Assembly: GCA_965223405.1 (NCBI GenBank)
Contig: CBDCWO010000006.1
Coordinates: 1,736,001-1,800,000, forward strand
Origin: CBDCWO01 sp965223405
Lineage (GTDB): Bacteria; Bacteroidota; Bacteroidia; Chitinophagales; Saprospiraceae
DNA length: 64,000 nucleotides
Reading direction: 5' to 3'
Below, piece by piece: positions 44,785 through 52,611 of the stretch. The translations under genes and the position numbers were made by a program. The stretch's first letter is position 1; every line of letters starts with the position of its first letter. The notes under the pieces were generated by a model. That model ran no database searches, had not been told where the DNA came from, and was given only the letters and a program-made list of their open reading frames with translations.

Positions 44785-46422
44785 ATGAAAGCCCTGATCC
44801 CCATCCCTTTAACTTTTGCTTTGCTGGGATTGTTTTCTGGATTAGCCTTCACTCAAGCAGACCTGATCTATCTAAGTGGAACTGTAATAACCATGGAAGA
44901 CGATCTGATTGCAGAAGCTATAGCCATTGAGAACGATAAAATCCTGTTTGTAGGATCACGGACTGAGGCTTTGAAACATGCAGATTCTAAAACCATTTTG
45001 AAAGACCTGCAAGGAAAGACTCTGATGCCGGCTTTCGTTGATCCTCACAATCATTTTTTTACTGATGCAAGACAAGATTTGGATCCAAATATTTCCATGA
45101 TAGAGCGCCAGCAAATGTTGTTTGCACAAGGGATTACTACCATTGGTGATCCGAATACAGAAGATACGACCCTCACCAAAATTCAAGCTTTTGCCAACTC
45201 AGGCAATATGAAAATGAAAACCAATCTCTATCTGATTAGAATTCATGCTTGTAACTGGGAAGTCGGCGATTGGTTTAAGAATCATCCGGTCACCAATGAC
45301 AAAAGCGCCTTACTTAGAATAGCAGGTGTCAAAATATTTGCAGATGGCGGATCATGTGGAACATTACCCGCCGTGAGTTGGACCTATCCAGCAGGTGGAA
45401 TGGGAGATCTTTTTCTTTCCCAGGATCAAATGAATAGTTGGGTTGAAGAATCCCATAATCTGGGATATCAAATTGTAATTCATGCACAGGGAGATCGGGC
45501 AGTAGAACAAGCGCAAATTGCACTATCTCGGATAATTACCAATCGCAACAATCCCTTAAGGCATCGTATAGATCACAATGCTTTTATGCGTCCGGATCTA
45601 TACGGAAAATATAAAGAAATTGGTATTATTCCGGTTTGCTTTGCACATTTTCCTACCTGCCTATTAAACAATTCTTCAGTACTACAGGATTTTTATGGTG
45701 CTGAAAATCTTAAGCAATTGGAAGATTGGCGCACGATGTTTGATGCCAATCCCGATTACCCGATATCCTGGCATTCCGATGGACCAACCTTGGAAATCAA
45801 TACCATAAAAAACCTATATAGCTATGTAACCAGAAGGGATGTCGATGAAGAAGGAAAGGTATGTCTGCCTTCTCAATGGTTAGCAGATCACGCCATAACT
45901 GTTGAAGAAGTCTTACCGATGATGACCATCCACGCCGCATACGCACTTAATCGCGATCATCAGGTAGGTAGTCTGAAAGCGGGAAAGTCAGCAGACCTGG
46001 TTGTATTGTCAGATGACCCGCTAACCACACCAAAGACTGATTTAAAAAATTTGCAAGTATTGATGACCATGGCCAGTGGAGAAATCGTTTTTTGTAATAA
46101 CGGTAGCGAACAATTGTGTTCAGAAATATCAACCGACATCTCAACTTTTAATCAGGATTTTTTGATTGCAGAGCCTTATCCAAATCCTACCTCCTCACAT
46201 TTAAACATTCCAATCAGTCTTTCATCTCCCAATTATATTGACATCCAGATTATTTCTGTTACCGGTGAAATCCTTTATCATTCGGCACAAAAATATCAGG
46301 ATGGATTCAATCATATAAAGATCAATAGCGAGGAAATCAACAAAAATGGTCCCGGTGTTTTATTCCTTCACCTAATTGTGCAGGATCAATTTATCACCAA
46401 GCGAATAATCTTCACGAATTGA
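44785..46422 (+). CDS. Secreted amidohydrolase (YtcJ/AH_3 type) with T9SS sorting domain
   Basis: A 545-aa exported metal hydrolase. Signal peptide: 'FALLGLFSGLAFTQ'. The amidohydrolase fold shows ADLIYLSGTVITMEDD (N-terminal beta-sandwich), the HxH metal motif in VDPHNHFF (about residue 86), FADGGSCGT, IHAQGDRAVEQA (about residue 232), RHRIDHN and HSDGP (about residue 331). The AH_3 group includes exoenzymes on N-substituted amides and formamides. Residues about 465-545 are a T9SS sorting domain (AEPYPNPTSSHLNI ... LFLHLIVQ). Carrying such an enzyme outside the cell via T9SS is unusual but plausible. Convergent with the hybrid kinase gene. Confidence 0.85.
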   Translation: MKALIPIPLTFALLGLFSGLAFTQADLIYLSGTVITMEDDLIAEAIAIENDKILFVGSRTEALKHADSKTILKDLQGKTLMPAFVDPHNHFFTDARQDLDPNISMIERQQMLFAQGITTIGDPNTEDTTLTKIQAFANSGNMKMKTNLYLIRIHACNWEVGDWFKNHPVTNDKSALLRIAGVKIFADGGSCGTLPAVSWTYPAGGMGDLFLSQDQMNSWVEESHNLGYQIVIHAQGDRAVEQAQIALSRIITNRNNPLRHRIDHNAFMRPDLYGKYKEIGIIPVCFAHFPTCLLNNSSVLQDFYGAENLKQLEDWRTMFDANPDYPISWHSDGPTLEINTIKNLYSYVTRRDVDEEGKVCLPSQWLADHAITVEEVLPMMTIHAAYALNRDHQVGSLKAGKSADLVVLSDDPLTTPKTDLKNLQVLMTMASGEIVFCNNGSEQLCSEISTDISTFNQDFLIAEPYPNPTSSHLNIPISLSSPNYIDIQIISVTGEILYHSAQKYQDGFNHIKINSEEINKNGPGVLFLHLIVQDQFITKRIIFTN

Positions 46423-46461
46423 TTTAATTCTCATCTTAGAATGAATAAACCAATTTAAAGA

Positions 46462-48711
46462 TCATGAATCAATAGTGCCAATTTGCTTCTTAAATTCTGA
46501 AGGAGATGCTCCGAATAAATCTTGAAAACTTGAACTAAAATAAGTCTGGCTGTTAAAGCCTACCATGTAAGCAATTTCGGTAATATTGCCTACATCTTGT
46601 TTGATTAAATCAGCAGCTCTGTGTAAACGGTATTTCCTAATAAATGAGGTGGCTGATTGGTTGGTAAGTGCTTTGAGTTTTCGGTGTATCTGAGATCTGC
46701 TCATTCCTAATTCTTTGCCCAAATCATCCACGCTAAATAATTCATTATCAATATGCTTTTCAACAGCCTCTTTCAGTTTTTCCAAAAACTGCTGATGAAC
46801 TGATGACACCTTAATTTCTTTGGGTTTCAGATTAATTTCTAACTGGAATCTTTTCTGCAACCGTTCTCTCAAAGTTAGCAGATTACCAACTCGGAGTTTT
46901 AGTTCTTGTTCATCAAAAGGTTTTACCAAATAGTCATCCGCTCCTTTTTGTAATCCTTCCAGTTTATTTTCTCTTGCGGCCTTTGCGGTGAGCATAATAA
47001 CCGGAATATGATTTGTCTTTTCGTCACTTTTGAGCTTTTTACATAATTCATAACCATTCATTTTGGGCATCATGACATCACTTATAATCAGATCAGGAAT
47101 TGTAGCCTCTGCCACTTCAAATCCTTGAATTCCGTCCACCGCTTCCTGCACGTTATATTCTGGACTTAGGATTTTGTTGATATATGAACGTAAATCACTG
47201 TTGTCCTCCACGACAAGTATTTCATATTGGCTGGTCACTGCTGGTATACCGAGTTCATCATTATTTGGTAATTGGTTCCATGGCTTTTGCGCAGTGATGC
47301 CAGGATCTATTATGGCAGAATCAAAAGGATCTATCATTATATCCCTATCCAAATAAACATGATTTACCGGTATTTCGATCGTAAAGCATGTTTTGTTCAT
47401 TTTACTGGAAACACCTACTTTGCCATGGTGTAATTCAACCAATTCCTTTACTAGTGCCAAACCAATACCTGTACCTTCAAACTGACGATTGCTGGAAGAA
47501 TCCACCTGGTAAAATCTGTCAAAAAGATGTAGCTGTTTATCATCAGGAATTGTTATTCCCGTATTAATCACTCTTATCATTGCCAGGCTTAGATCATTTT
47601 CAACGCTTCTTTTTAGTTCTACTTCAACCGCAATCTGTTCTCCATCAGGGGTAAATTTCACAGCGTTAGAAAGTAGATTATTTAGGACCGTTTGCATTTT
47701 CTCACGATCAAAATAAAATTCTATTGGTTCTTCACTGGAAATAGCTTTAATAGGATGCCCATTGAAACTAAGTTTTATGTTTTTATCATTAGTAAGAGAT
47801 TCAAATTGAGCCACTTTATTTTTTACAAAAAATAGGATATCATTTTTTGATACTTGAATTTTTAACTCTCCGGATTCTAGTTTAGATAAATCCAATAATT
47901 GGTTAATCAATTGGAGTAGTTGATTGGCGTTCCTAATGATCGTTTGACTATCCCTAGGATCTGGAGGTTTTTTGACATCGTTGAGTTGGTTTTTTGCCAG
48001 TCCAAGAATCAATGTCAATGGGGTTCTGAATTCATGGGATATATTGGCAAAAAATCTGGATTTTATTTTGTCCATCTTTTTTAGCTCAGTAGATTGCTCT
48101 TCGAGGACCTGGCTCTTCTTCCTGACTTCTTTGTTCAAATTGGTAATCGTATTCACGAAATAATAAAGAATACCAAATACAATGCAGGATACTCCAACTA
48201 TATTCATCAAGAATAAGACATTGATAAAGTCGTCAGAAAGATCCCAATTTACATAGCTTGGTATTAAGTCATTGATCAAGTAGGCAATTACTACCAGGAT
48301 AAGATAGGCTGCAAACCAATAAACAGACTTTTTTATACTATCAAAAAACATGGCGCCAGCAGGTGCAATGATTGCCCAATACATTACCGCACTGCTCGGT
48401 ACAAATCCACCCAGACTAATTTGTAAGGCAAATGGGAGGATCAGAATAAGTATTAGTTGACTATTGCGAAAGAACTTATACTGTTTAGTGATTCCAAAAC
48501 CAACTATGCTTAATAGTGAAAGAATCCCATAACAAAAAGGAATGGCTCCAGGAAGAATTAAGCCATGAGAAAAATAAAGTATACCCCATACAATACCGGC
48601 AATTACAAATGGACCGGAAACTACCAGAAGACTGGATTTCTTCAACTTTTCAGCTGCCAGGTCTTCAGGATGATGTCCCAACCTCACATACTTTTGAGCA
48701 ATAGATTTCAT
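46462..48711 (-). CDS. Hybrid histidine kinase/response regulator with AraC-type DNA-binding domain
   Basis: A one-protein two-component system of about 749 aa. Residues about 25-185 contain five or six membrane helices and no large periplasmic sensor. The HisKA domain has NISHEFRTPLTLI (phospho-acceptor His about residue 226), the HATPase has 'LNNLLSNAVKFTPDGEQ' and GTGIGLALVKELVE, and the receiver has LIISDVMMPKMNGYEL plus 'VIMLTAKAARENKLEGLQKG'. The C-terminal 100 residues are an AraC helix-turn-helix pair (ITEIAYMVGFNSQTYFSSSF). An upstream Met at 48759 exists; MKSIAQKYVRLG is preferred. It is divergent from the DUF4395-methyltransferase-DsrE-desulfurase operon, whose promoter carries direct repeats fitting an AraC-type regulator. 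Confidence 0.9.
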   Translation of the reverse strand: MKSIAQKYVRLGHHPEDLAAEKLKKSSLLVVSGPFVIAGIVWGILYFSHGLILPGAIPFCYGILSLLSIVGFGITKQYKFFRNSQLILILILPFALQISLGGFVPSSAVMYWAIIAPAGAMFFDSIKKSVYWFAAYLILVVIAYLINDLIPSYVNWDLSDDFINVLFLMNIVGVSCIVFGILYYFVNTITNLNKEVRKKSQVLEEQSTELKKMDKIKSRFFANISHEFRTPLTLILGLAKNQLNDVKKPPDPRDSQTIIRNANQLLQLINQLLDLSKLESGELKIQVSKNDILFFVKNKVAQFESLTNDKNIKLSFNGHPIKAISSEEPIEFYFDREKMQTVLNNLLSNAVKFTPDGEQIAVEVELKRSVENDLSLAMIRVINTGITIPDDKQLHLFDRFYQVDSSSNRQFEGTGIGLALVKELVELHHGKVGVSSKMNKTCFTIEIPVNHVYLDRDIMIDPFDSAIIDPGITAQKPWNQLPNNDELGIPAVTSQYEILVVEDNSDLRSYINKILSPEYNVQEAVDGIQGFEVAEATIPDLIISDVMMPKMNGYELCKKLKSDEKTNHIPVIMLTAKAARENKLEGLQKGADDYLVKPFDEQELKLRVGNLLTLRERLQKRFQLEINLKPKEIKVSSVHQQFLEKLKEAVEKHIDNELFSVDDLGKELGMSRSQIHRKLKALTNQSATSFIRKYRLHRAADLIKQDVGNITEIAYMVGFNSQTYFSSSFQDLFGASPSEFKKQIGTIDS

Positions 48712-48797
48712 TGACACGGGGTTATGACTTACTAAAGTAAAAAAAAATCTCAAGTGCATCAGAAACGAGTATGGGCATGTAAAACAAAGTGACGTTG

Positions 48798-48923
48798 GCT
48801 TGATGAAAATATATCTCTTAGATATTAACTAACTAGGTCCATTGATGTCAAATGTTTTCTTTCCATAATATACGGACCTTAAAGAGCAATATTCATAAAT
48901 CCCACCCTTATCAACAGCAATAT
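48798..48923. repeat. Perfect 126-bp direct repeat, copy 1
   Basis: Identical base for base to 48988-49113 (period 190 bp, 64-bp spacer). Each copy contains AGGTCC and GGACCT as a widely spaced inverted repeat (31-bp loop). No open frame of note. The perfect match means a recent duplication or conversion. Confidence 0.95.
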
Positions 48924-48987
48924 GGCCAGGGCAGATTATATTAGCAATGCAAGGGTGATTTCACGATTATGAATAAATACTTCTTGA

Positions 48988-49113
48988 GCTTGATGAAAAT
49001 ATATCTCTTAGATATTAACTAACTAGGTCCATTGATGTCAAATGTTTTCTTTCCATAATATACGGACCTTAAAGAGCAATATTCATAAATCCCACCCTTA
49101 TCAACAGCAATAT
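48988..49113. repeat. Perfect 126-bp direct repeat, copy 2
   Basis: Second copy of the repeat at 48798-48923. It lies about 150 bp upstream of the ACATnGTTTAAT boxes. Sequence flanking the two copies differs immediately at both ends. Confidence 0.95.
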
Positions 49114-49261
49114 CCACAATAATTCTTGCCTTCAATCAACAAATGAATCCACACGAGCAGGTATTTTTCAAAATATTCAGGGCTCTTTCCCTTAATTTGA
49201 AAATTGATTCATAATATCCTGACACTCAGATATATAAGAAGACATTATTTGGATTGATGCA

Positions 49262-49336
49262 ACATTGTTTAATGAATTTGAAACATGGTTTAATACCATG
49301 GTATCCAATGTTAACACATCCGACACATAGTTTAAT
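49262..49336 (+). promoter_or_regulatory. ACATnGTTTAAT direct repeats, putative AraC-type operator
   Basis: Three 12-bp boxes: ACATTGTTTAAT (49262-49273), ACATGGTTTAAT (49283-49294) and ACATAGTTTAAT (49325-49336), with start-to-start distances of 21 and 42 bp. A degenerate fourth box may lie at 49305-49316. Spacing by two helical turns in direct orientation is the usual arrangement of AraC-family half-sites. The last box lies 21 bp upstream of the -7 element at 49358. Confidence 0.7.
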
Positions 49337-49357
49337 ACCTCACCTGTCCACCCGAAC

Positions 49358-49365
49358 TACCTTTG
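49358..49365 (+). promoter_or_regulatory. -7 element of the DUF4395 operon
   Basis: TACCTTTG fits TAnnTTTG. There is no TTG at -33; instead the third ACATnGTTTAAT box overlaps that position. This suggests a promoter that needs an activator. The leader to the ATG at 49407 is about 35 nt. Confidence 0.55.
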
Positions 49366-49406
49366 AATCATCAATTAAAATTATTAACGCATAAAACTTA
49401 TTAAAA

Positions 49407-49889
49407 ATGAAAAATCAAATGTTATCAAAAACAAGAATTCATCGATTACGTGCCCAAGGGTATAAAAGCCAAACCAAGCAAGAGCTTACTAATATGGCTT
49501 TTGGAATCAGGTTCCCGTACCGGTTTTGTGTAGCCATTATTGTTACAGCCATCCTAACCCAAAGTATAGTATTATTCTCAGCAATGTTGGTTATTGCCTT
49601 TTTCGGAATAGTCCTTCCAAAGCATCCTTTTGATTATCTCTTTAACTACACATTGAGCCAATGGATAAACAAACCTCAATTAGGGACAAGGTCCAATCAA
49701 TTGAAGTTTGCTTGCACTATTGCGACTTTATGGTTGGCTCTTGTAGTATATTTTTTGTCCGTTGGTCAAACAACAACTGCACTTTTTTTGGCTGGAACTC
49801 TTGCATTTATAGCGGCATTGCCAGCCACCATTGACTTCTGTTTGCCTTCCCTTATTTATAACGGGATATTTCAAATCAAGAGTCAATGA
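49407..49889 (+). CDS. DUF4395-like membrane protein
   Basis: A 160-aa integral membrane protein with about four helices ('FCVAIIVTAILTQSIVLFSA', 'MLVIAFFGIVLPKHPFDYLF', 'FACTIATLWLALVVYFLS', 'TTALFLAGTLAFIAALPATI'). The arrangement with 'HPFDYLFNYTLS' after the second helix and a terminal 'IDFCLPSLIYNGIF' resembles DUF4395, which often sits near sulfurtransferases and thioredoxin-like genes. Two Cys lie in or near helices. It is the first gene of the operon, 48 nt before the methyltransferase. A role in moving a sulfur compound or electrons across the membrane is inferred only from context. Confidence 0.7.
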   Translation: MKNQMLSKTRIHRLRAQGYKSQTKQELTNMAFGIRFPYRFCVAIIVTAILTQSIVLFSAMLVIAFFGIVLPKHPFDYLFNYTLSQWINKPQLGTRSNQLKFACTIATLWLALVVYFLSVGQTTTALFLAGTLAFIAALPATIDFCLPSLIYNGIFQIKSQ

Positions 49890-49937
49890 AACCAACTAAA
49901 CATTTCATAATTCTATAATCTAAAAAATAAATTTATC

Positions 49938-50729
49938 ATGACAACATTAACCAAAAATAAGATTCAGTTAGACCAACAGGAGTTGGAACAAAGAGTAAAA
50001 AAAATGTATAAGGATGTTGCTCTACATCCTGAAAGAACTTACCACTTTGAAATGGGAAGGCCATTGGCCGAAAAATTGGGATATCCAAAGAATGTCCTCG
50101 ATGAAATCCCCTTAGAATCCATTGATTCTTTTGCAGGGGTAGGTTACTTTTTTGATCTCGCTCGAATCCAAAAAGGAGAAATCGTAGCAGATTTAGGAAG
50201 TGGCTCGGGCATGGATGTCTTTTATGCCGCAACAAAAGTAGGCCAATCCGGGGAGGTAATCGGTCTGGATATGACTCAGGAGCAACTTGAAAAATCAAAA
50301 AAGCTAAAGGATAAATTCCAATTCAGACAAGTTTTCTTTTTAGAAAGTTATATCGAACAACTAAATGTAGTGTCTGAATGTATCGATGTAGTTATCAGTA
50401 ATGGAGTTATCAATCTATCTAATCAAAAGGCAAAAGTTTTTGAGGAGGTTAGCCGAATACTGAAGCCAGGTGGCCGTCTTGCATTATCTGATATTGTTAC
50501 TGAAACAAAACTTCCTGAAAACATCACATGTAATGCCTCTCTATGGGCCGCTTGTATAGGAGGGGCCATTCCACAAGAACAATATATATCCATGATTGAA
50601 GATGCAGGATTAGAAATTGTTAAAATAAAGGATAATCCTTATCAATTTCTTTCTGAAGGAGCTCAGGGAGCTACTCGAGAATATGGGATAAAAAGCATTT
50701 CCATTTTAGCCAGAAAACCTGAAGCTTAA
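49938..50729 (+). CDS. ArsM-like SAM-dependent methyltransferase
   Basis: A 263-aa class I methyltransferase. Motif I is EIVADLGSGSGMDVFYAA, and VIGLDMTQEQLEKSKKL follows. The layout matches arsenite methyltransferases, including RVKKMYKDVA near the N-terminus and VVISNGVINLSNQKAKVFEE in the middle. In ArsM the latter block normally reads SNCVINL; here the Cys is Gly. A Cys in the later block WAACIGGAI is kept. Methylation of arsenic is therefore doubtful, and the genes for a DsrE carrier and a cysteine desulfurase downstream suggest a sulfur or selenium substrate. That substrate is inferred, not shown. The RNA probably continues from the DUF4395 gene. Confidence 0.8.
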   Translation: MTTLTKNKIQLDQQELEQRVKKMYKDVALHPERTYHFEMGRPLAEKLGYPKNVLDEIPLESIDSFAGVGYFFDLARIQKGEIVADLGSGSGMDVFYAATKVGQSGEVIGLDMTQEQLEKSKKLKDKFQFRQVFFLESYIEQLNVVSECIDVVISNGVINLSNQKAKVFEEVSRILKPGGRLALSDIVTETKLPENITCNASLWAACIGGAIPQEQYISMIEDAGLEIVKIKDNPYQFLSEGAQGATREYGIKSISILARKPEA

Positions 50730-50833
50730 CCTTGATGTAGTAAAACCAATTTTTAGTTGAGTCAGCTAACAGGGCTGGTATCAACTTGTGAAAAAAGATA
50801 ATCAAATATTATTAATCCTATAAATTTATAAAA

Positions 50834-51199
50834 ATGTCAAATTCAAAAAAACTTGTTTTAACCCTTTCTGTGAACTCAAACGATGATGTATCTACAGTCG
50901 CATTTACTGTTGCCAATGCAGCGATCTCCAAAGGCCTGAAAGTAGGAATGTTTCTAACTTCTGATGCCGTAGAACTTAGCAAAGAAGGAGGGAATGAATA
51001 TACGCACGTAGCTCCATTCAAGAAGCTAAATGAATTGATTGATGGATTCGTATCGCAAGGTGGCACCCTGTGGGCTTGTGCTCCATGTTTCAATCACCGT
51101 GGATTAAATCCTGATGAAACTATAACTGGAACTGAGGTAGTTGGCGCAGGACCAATGTTGGATTGGATAGCCAATGGAGCTCAAACCCTTTCATTCTAA
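50834..51199 (+). CDS. DsrE-family sulfur-carrier-like protein
   Basis: A 121-aa cytosolic protein of the DsrE/DsrF/YchN fold. The N-terminal strand 'KLVLTLSVNSNDDVSTVAFT' and the loop LWACAPCFNHRGL are typical. Cys82 and Cys85 in that loop are in the position of the persulfide-bearing Cys of DsrE relatives. The C-terminal 'EVVGAGPMLDWIANGAQTL' closes the fold. Such proteins relay sulfane sulfur between enzymes. It lies 104 nt after the methyltransferase stop and ends 5 nt before the cysteine desulfurase ATG, which points to a sulfur relay from that enzyme. Confidence 0.85.
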   Translation: MSNSKKLVLTLSVNSNDDVSTVAFTVANAAISKGLKVGMFLTSDAVELSKEGGNEYTHVAPFKKLNELIDGFVSQGGTLWACAPCFNHRGLNPDETITGTEVVGAGPMLDWIANGAQTLSF

Positions 51200-51204
51200 T
51201 TGAA

Positions 51205-52362
51205 ATGAAAAAGCGAACAATATATCTTGATTCACATGCTTCAACACCTGTGGATCAAGATGTGCTCCAAAGTATGTTGCCTTACTTTACTCAGCACTTT
51301 GGCAATGGGAACCACCAGGCAGGGTGGAAAACAGATTCTGCTTTGGAGAATTCCCGACTGCAGATTGCATCTTTGATCGGAGCGCGATCATCGGAAATTA
51401 TCTTTACAAGTGGAGCTACTGAATCCATTAATCTGTCACTGATTGGTTTAGCCAGGTCCAGGTCAAACAAACGAAATCATATTGTAACCCAGCAAACTGA
51501 GCATTCCGCAGTATTAAAATGTATCGAAAGTCTGGAGCAACAAGGCTTTAAGGTCACTAAAATTGGTGTTGATGCTGTGGGCAGAATCGATTTGAATGAA
51601 GTTAATGAAGTCGTGACCAACAATACTTTGATGGTCGCCATCATGTTGGCCAATAACGAAATAGGAACTGTGCAACCTATCCAAGAAATCGGACAAATCT
51701 GTAAGGATAATGGGGCTAGGTTCTTTTGTGACCTAACCCAGGGATTAGGTTGGCATCCTGTTCAAGTTGACAAGATGAATATAGATTTGGCAGCAATGTC
51801 TTCACACAAAATTTATGGGCCTAGAGGTGTAGGGGCACTTTTTGTGCGACGAAAAAATTTAAAAGTTGATCTAAGTCCGATAATATTTGGTGGAAGCCAG
51901 GAAAAAGGTCTCAGACCCGGCACTGTAAATATCCCGGGGGTTGTTGGTTTTGGAAAAGCAACCGAAATTCTCGAGACCCAATCAGAAATCACCACTACGA
52001 GAGTTCAGAAATTAAGAGATCGGTTACAGGAACAAATATTTTCATCAATCGAAGGTGTTCAGCTCAATGGGTGTCCTACCAACAGACATCCCGGAAATCT
52101 CAACATAGCGATCCCAAATGTGAGTGGAGAAGATATTATCGGTGCACTTCCCAACATTATTATTTCAACTGGGTCAGCGTGTACAAGCGGTTCCTCCAAA
52201 CCGTCCCACGTAATTGCTTCACTGGGTGTGAGTAAAGAAATTCAAAAGAATGCATTCCGATTTGGTATCCATAAATTCAATACCACAGAAGAAATAGATT
52301 TTGCCGCCGATAAGATCGTACGAACAGTAAAAAAACTGCAAATAAGACGCAGCACAAATTAA
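51205..52362 (+). CDS. Cysteine desulfurase (NifS/IscS-like), class V aminotransferase
   Basis: Removes sulfur from L-cysteine to form an enzyme persulfide and alanine, using PLP. About 385 aa. Motifs: 'IYLDSHASTPVDQDVL' at the start, FTSGATESINLSL, the His-Lys pair MSSHKIYGPRGVGALF (Lys binds PLP), and the catalytic Cys in STGSACTSGSSKPSHV. The frame is open from 51163 inside the DsrE gene, but MKKRTIYLDSHAS at 51205 is the family start and comes 5 nt after the DsrE stop. No iscU, sufE or other Fe-S assembly gene is adjacent, so a dedicated role for the DsrE/methyltransferase operon is likely. Confidence 0.92.
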   Translation: MKKRTIYLDSHASTPVDQDVLQSMLPYFTQHFGNGNHQAGWKTDSALENSRLQIASLIGARSSEIIFTSGATESINLSLIGLARSRSNKRNHIVTQQTEHSAVLKCIESLEQQGFKVTKIGVDAVGRIDLNEVNEVVTNNTLMVAIMLANNEIGTVQPIQEIGQICKDNGARFFCDLTQGLGWHPVQVDKMNIDLAAMSSHKIYGPRGVGALFVRRKNLKVDLSPIIFGGSQEKGLRPGTVNIPGVVGFGKATEILETQSEITTTRVQKLRDRLQEQIFSSIEGVQLNGCPTNRHPGNLNIAIPNVSGEDIIGALPNIIISTGSACTSGSSKPSHVIASLGVSKEIQKNAFRFGIHKFNTTEEIDFAADKIVRTVKKLQIRRSTN

Positions 52363-52611
52363 ATGATTAGAATTTTCGGGTAGAGCGATTGTTATGGTAA
52401 AAAAATAAGATTATGACCCCTAAGCCAATACAAATTTCCTGGTGAGTCTTCTCTGAAAACGGTCAATTTTCATAAAATGATTTATTTTGGATTTGTAGAG
52501 TTTTCGTAGTGGAATCACTGGTAAAAAGGGAACATTTCCAAACTTACTTGTCACGTAATTATAGTGCGATCTGATTTATTTTGAGTAAATTGAAAAGTAT
52601 AACCCATTATT

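Noticed and set aside
48798..49113. CRISPR-like or attachment-site interpretation of the 126-bp repeats
   Set aside because: Only two long copies, no short-spacer series, no cas gene, no integrase and no tRNA nearby.
49938..50729. Arsenite methyltransferase (arsM)
   Set aside because: A key Cys is replaced by Gly, and no ars genes are nearby; the general family name is kept instead.
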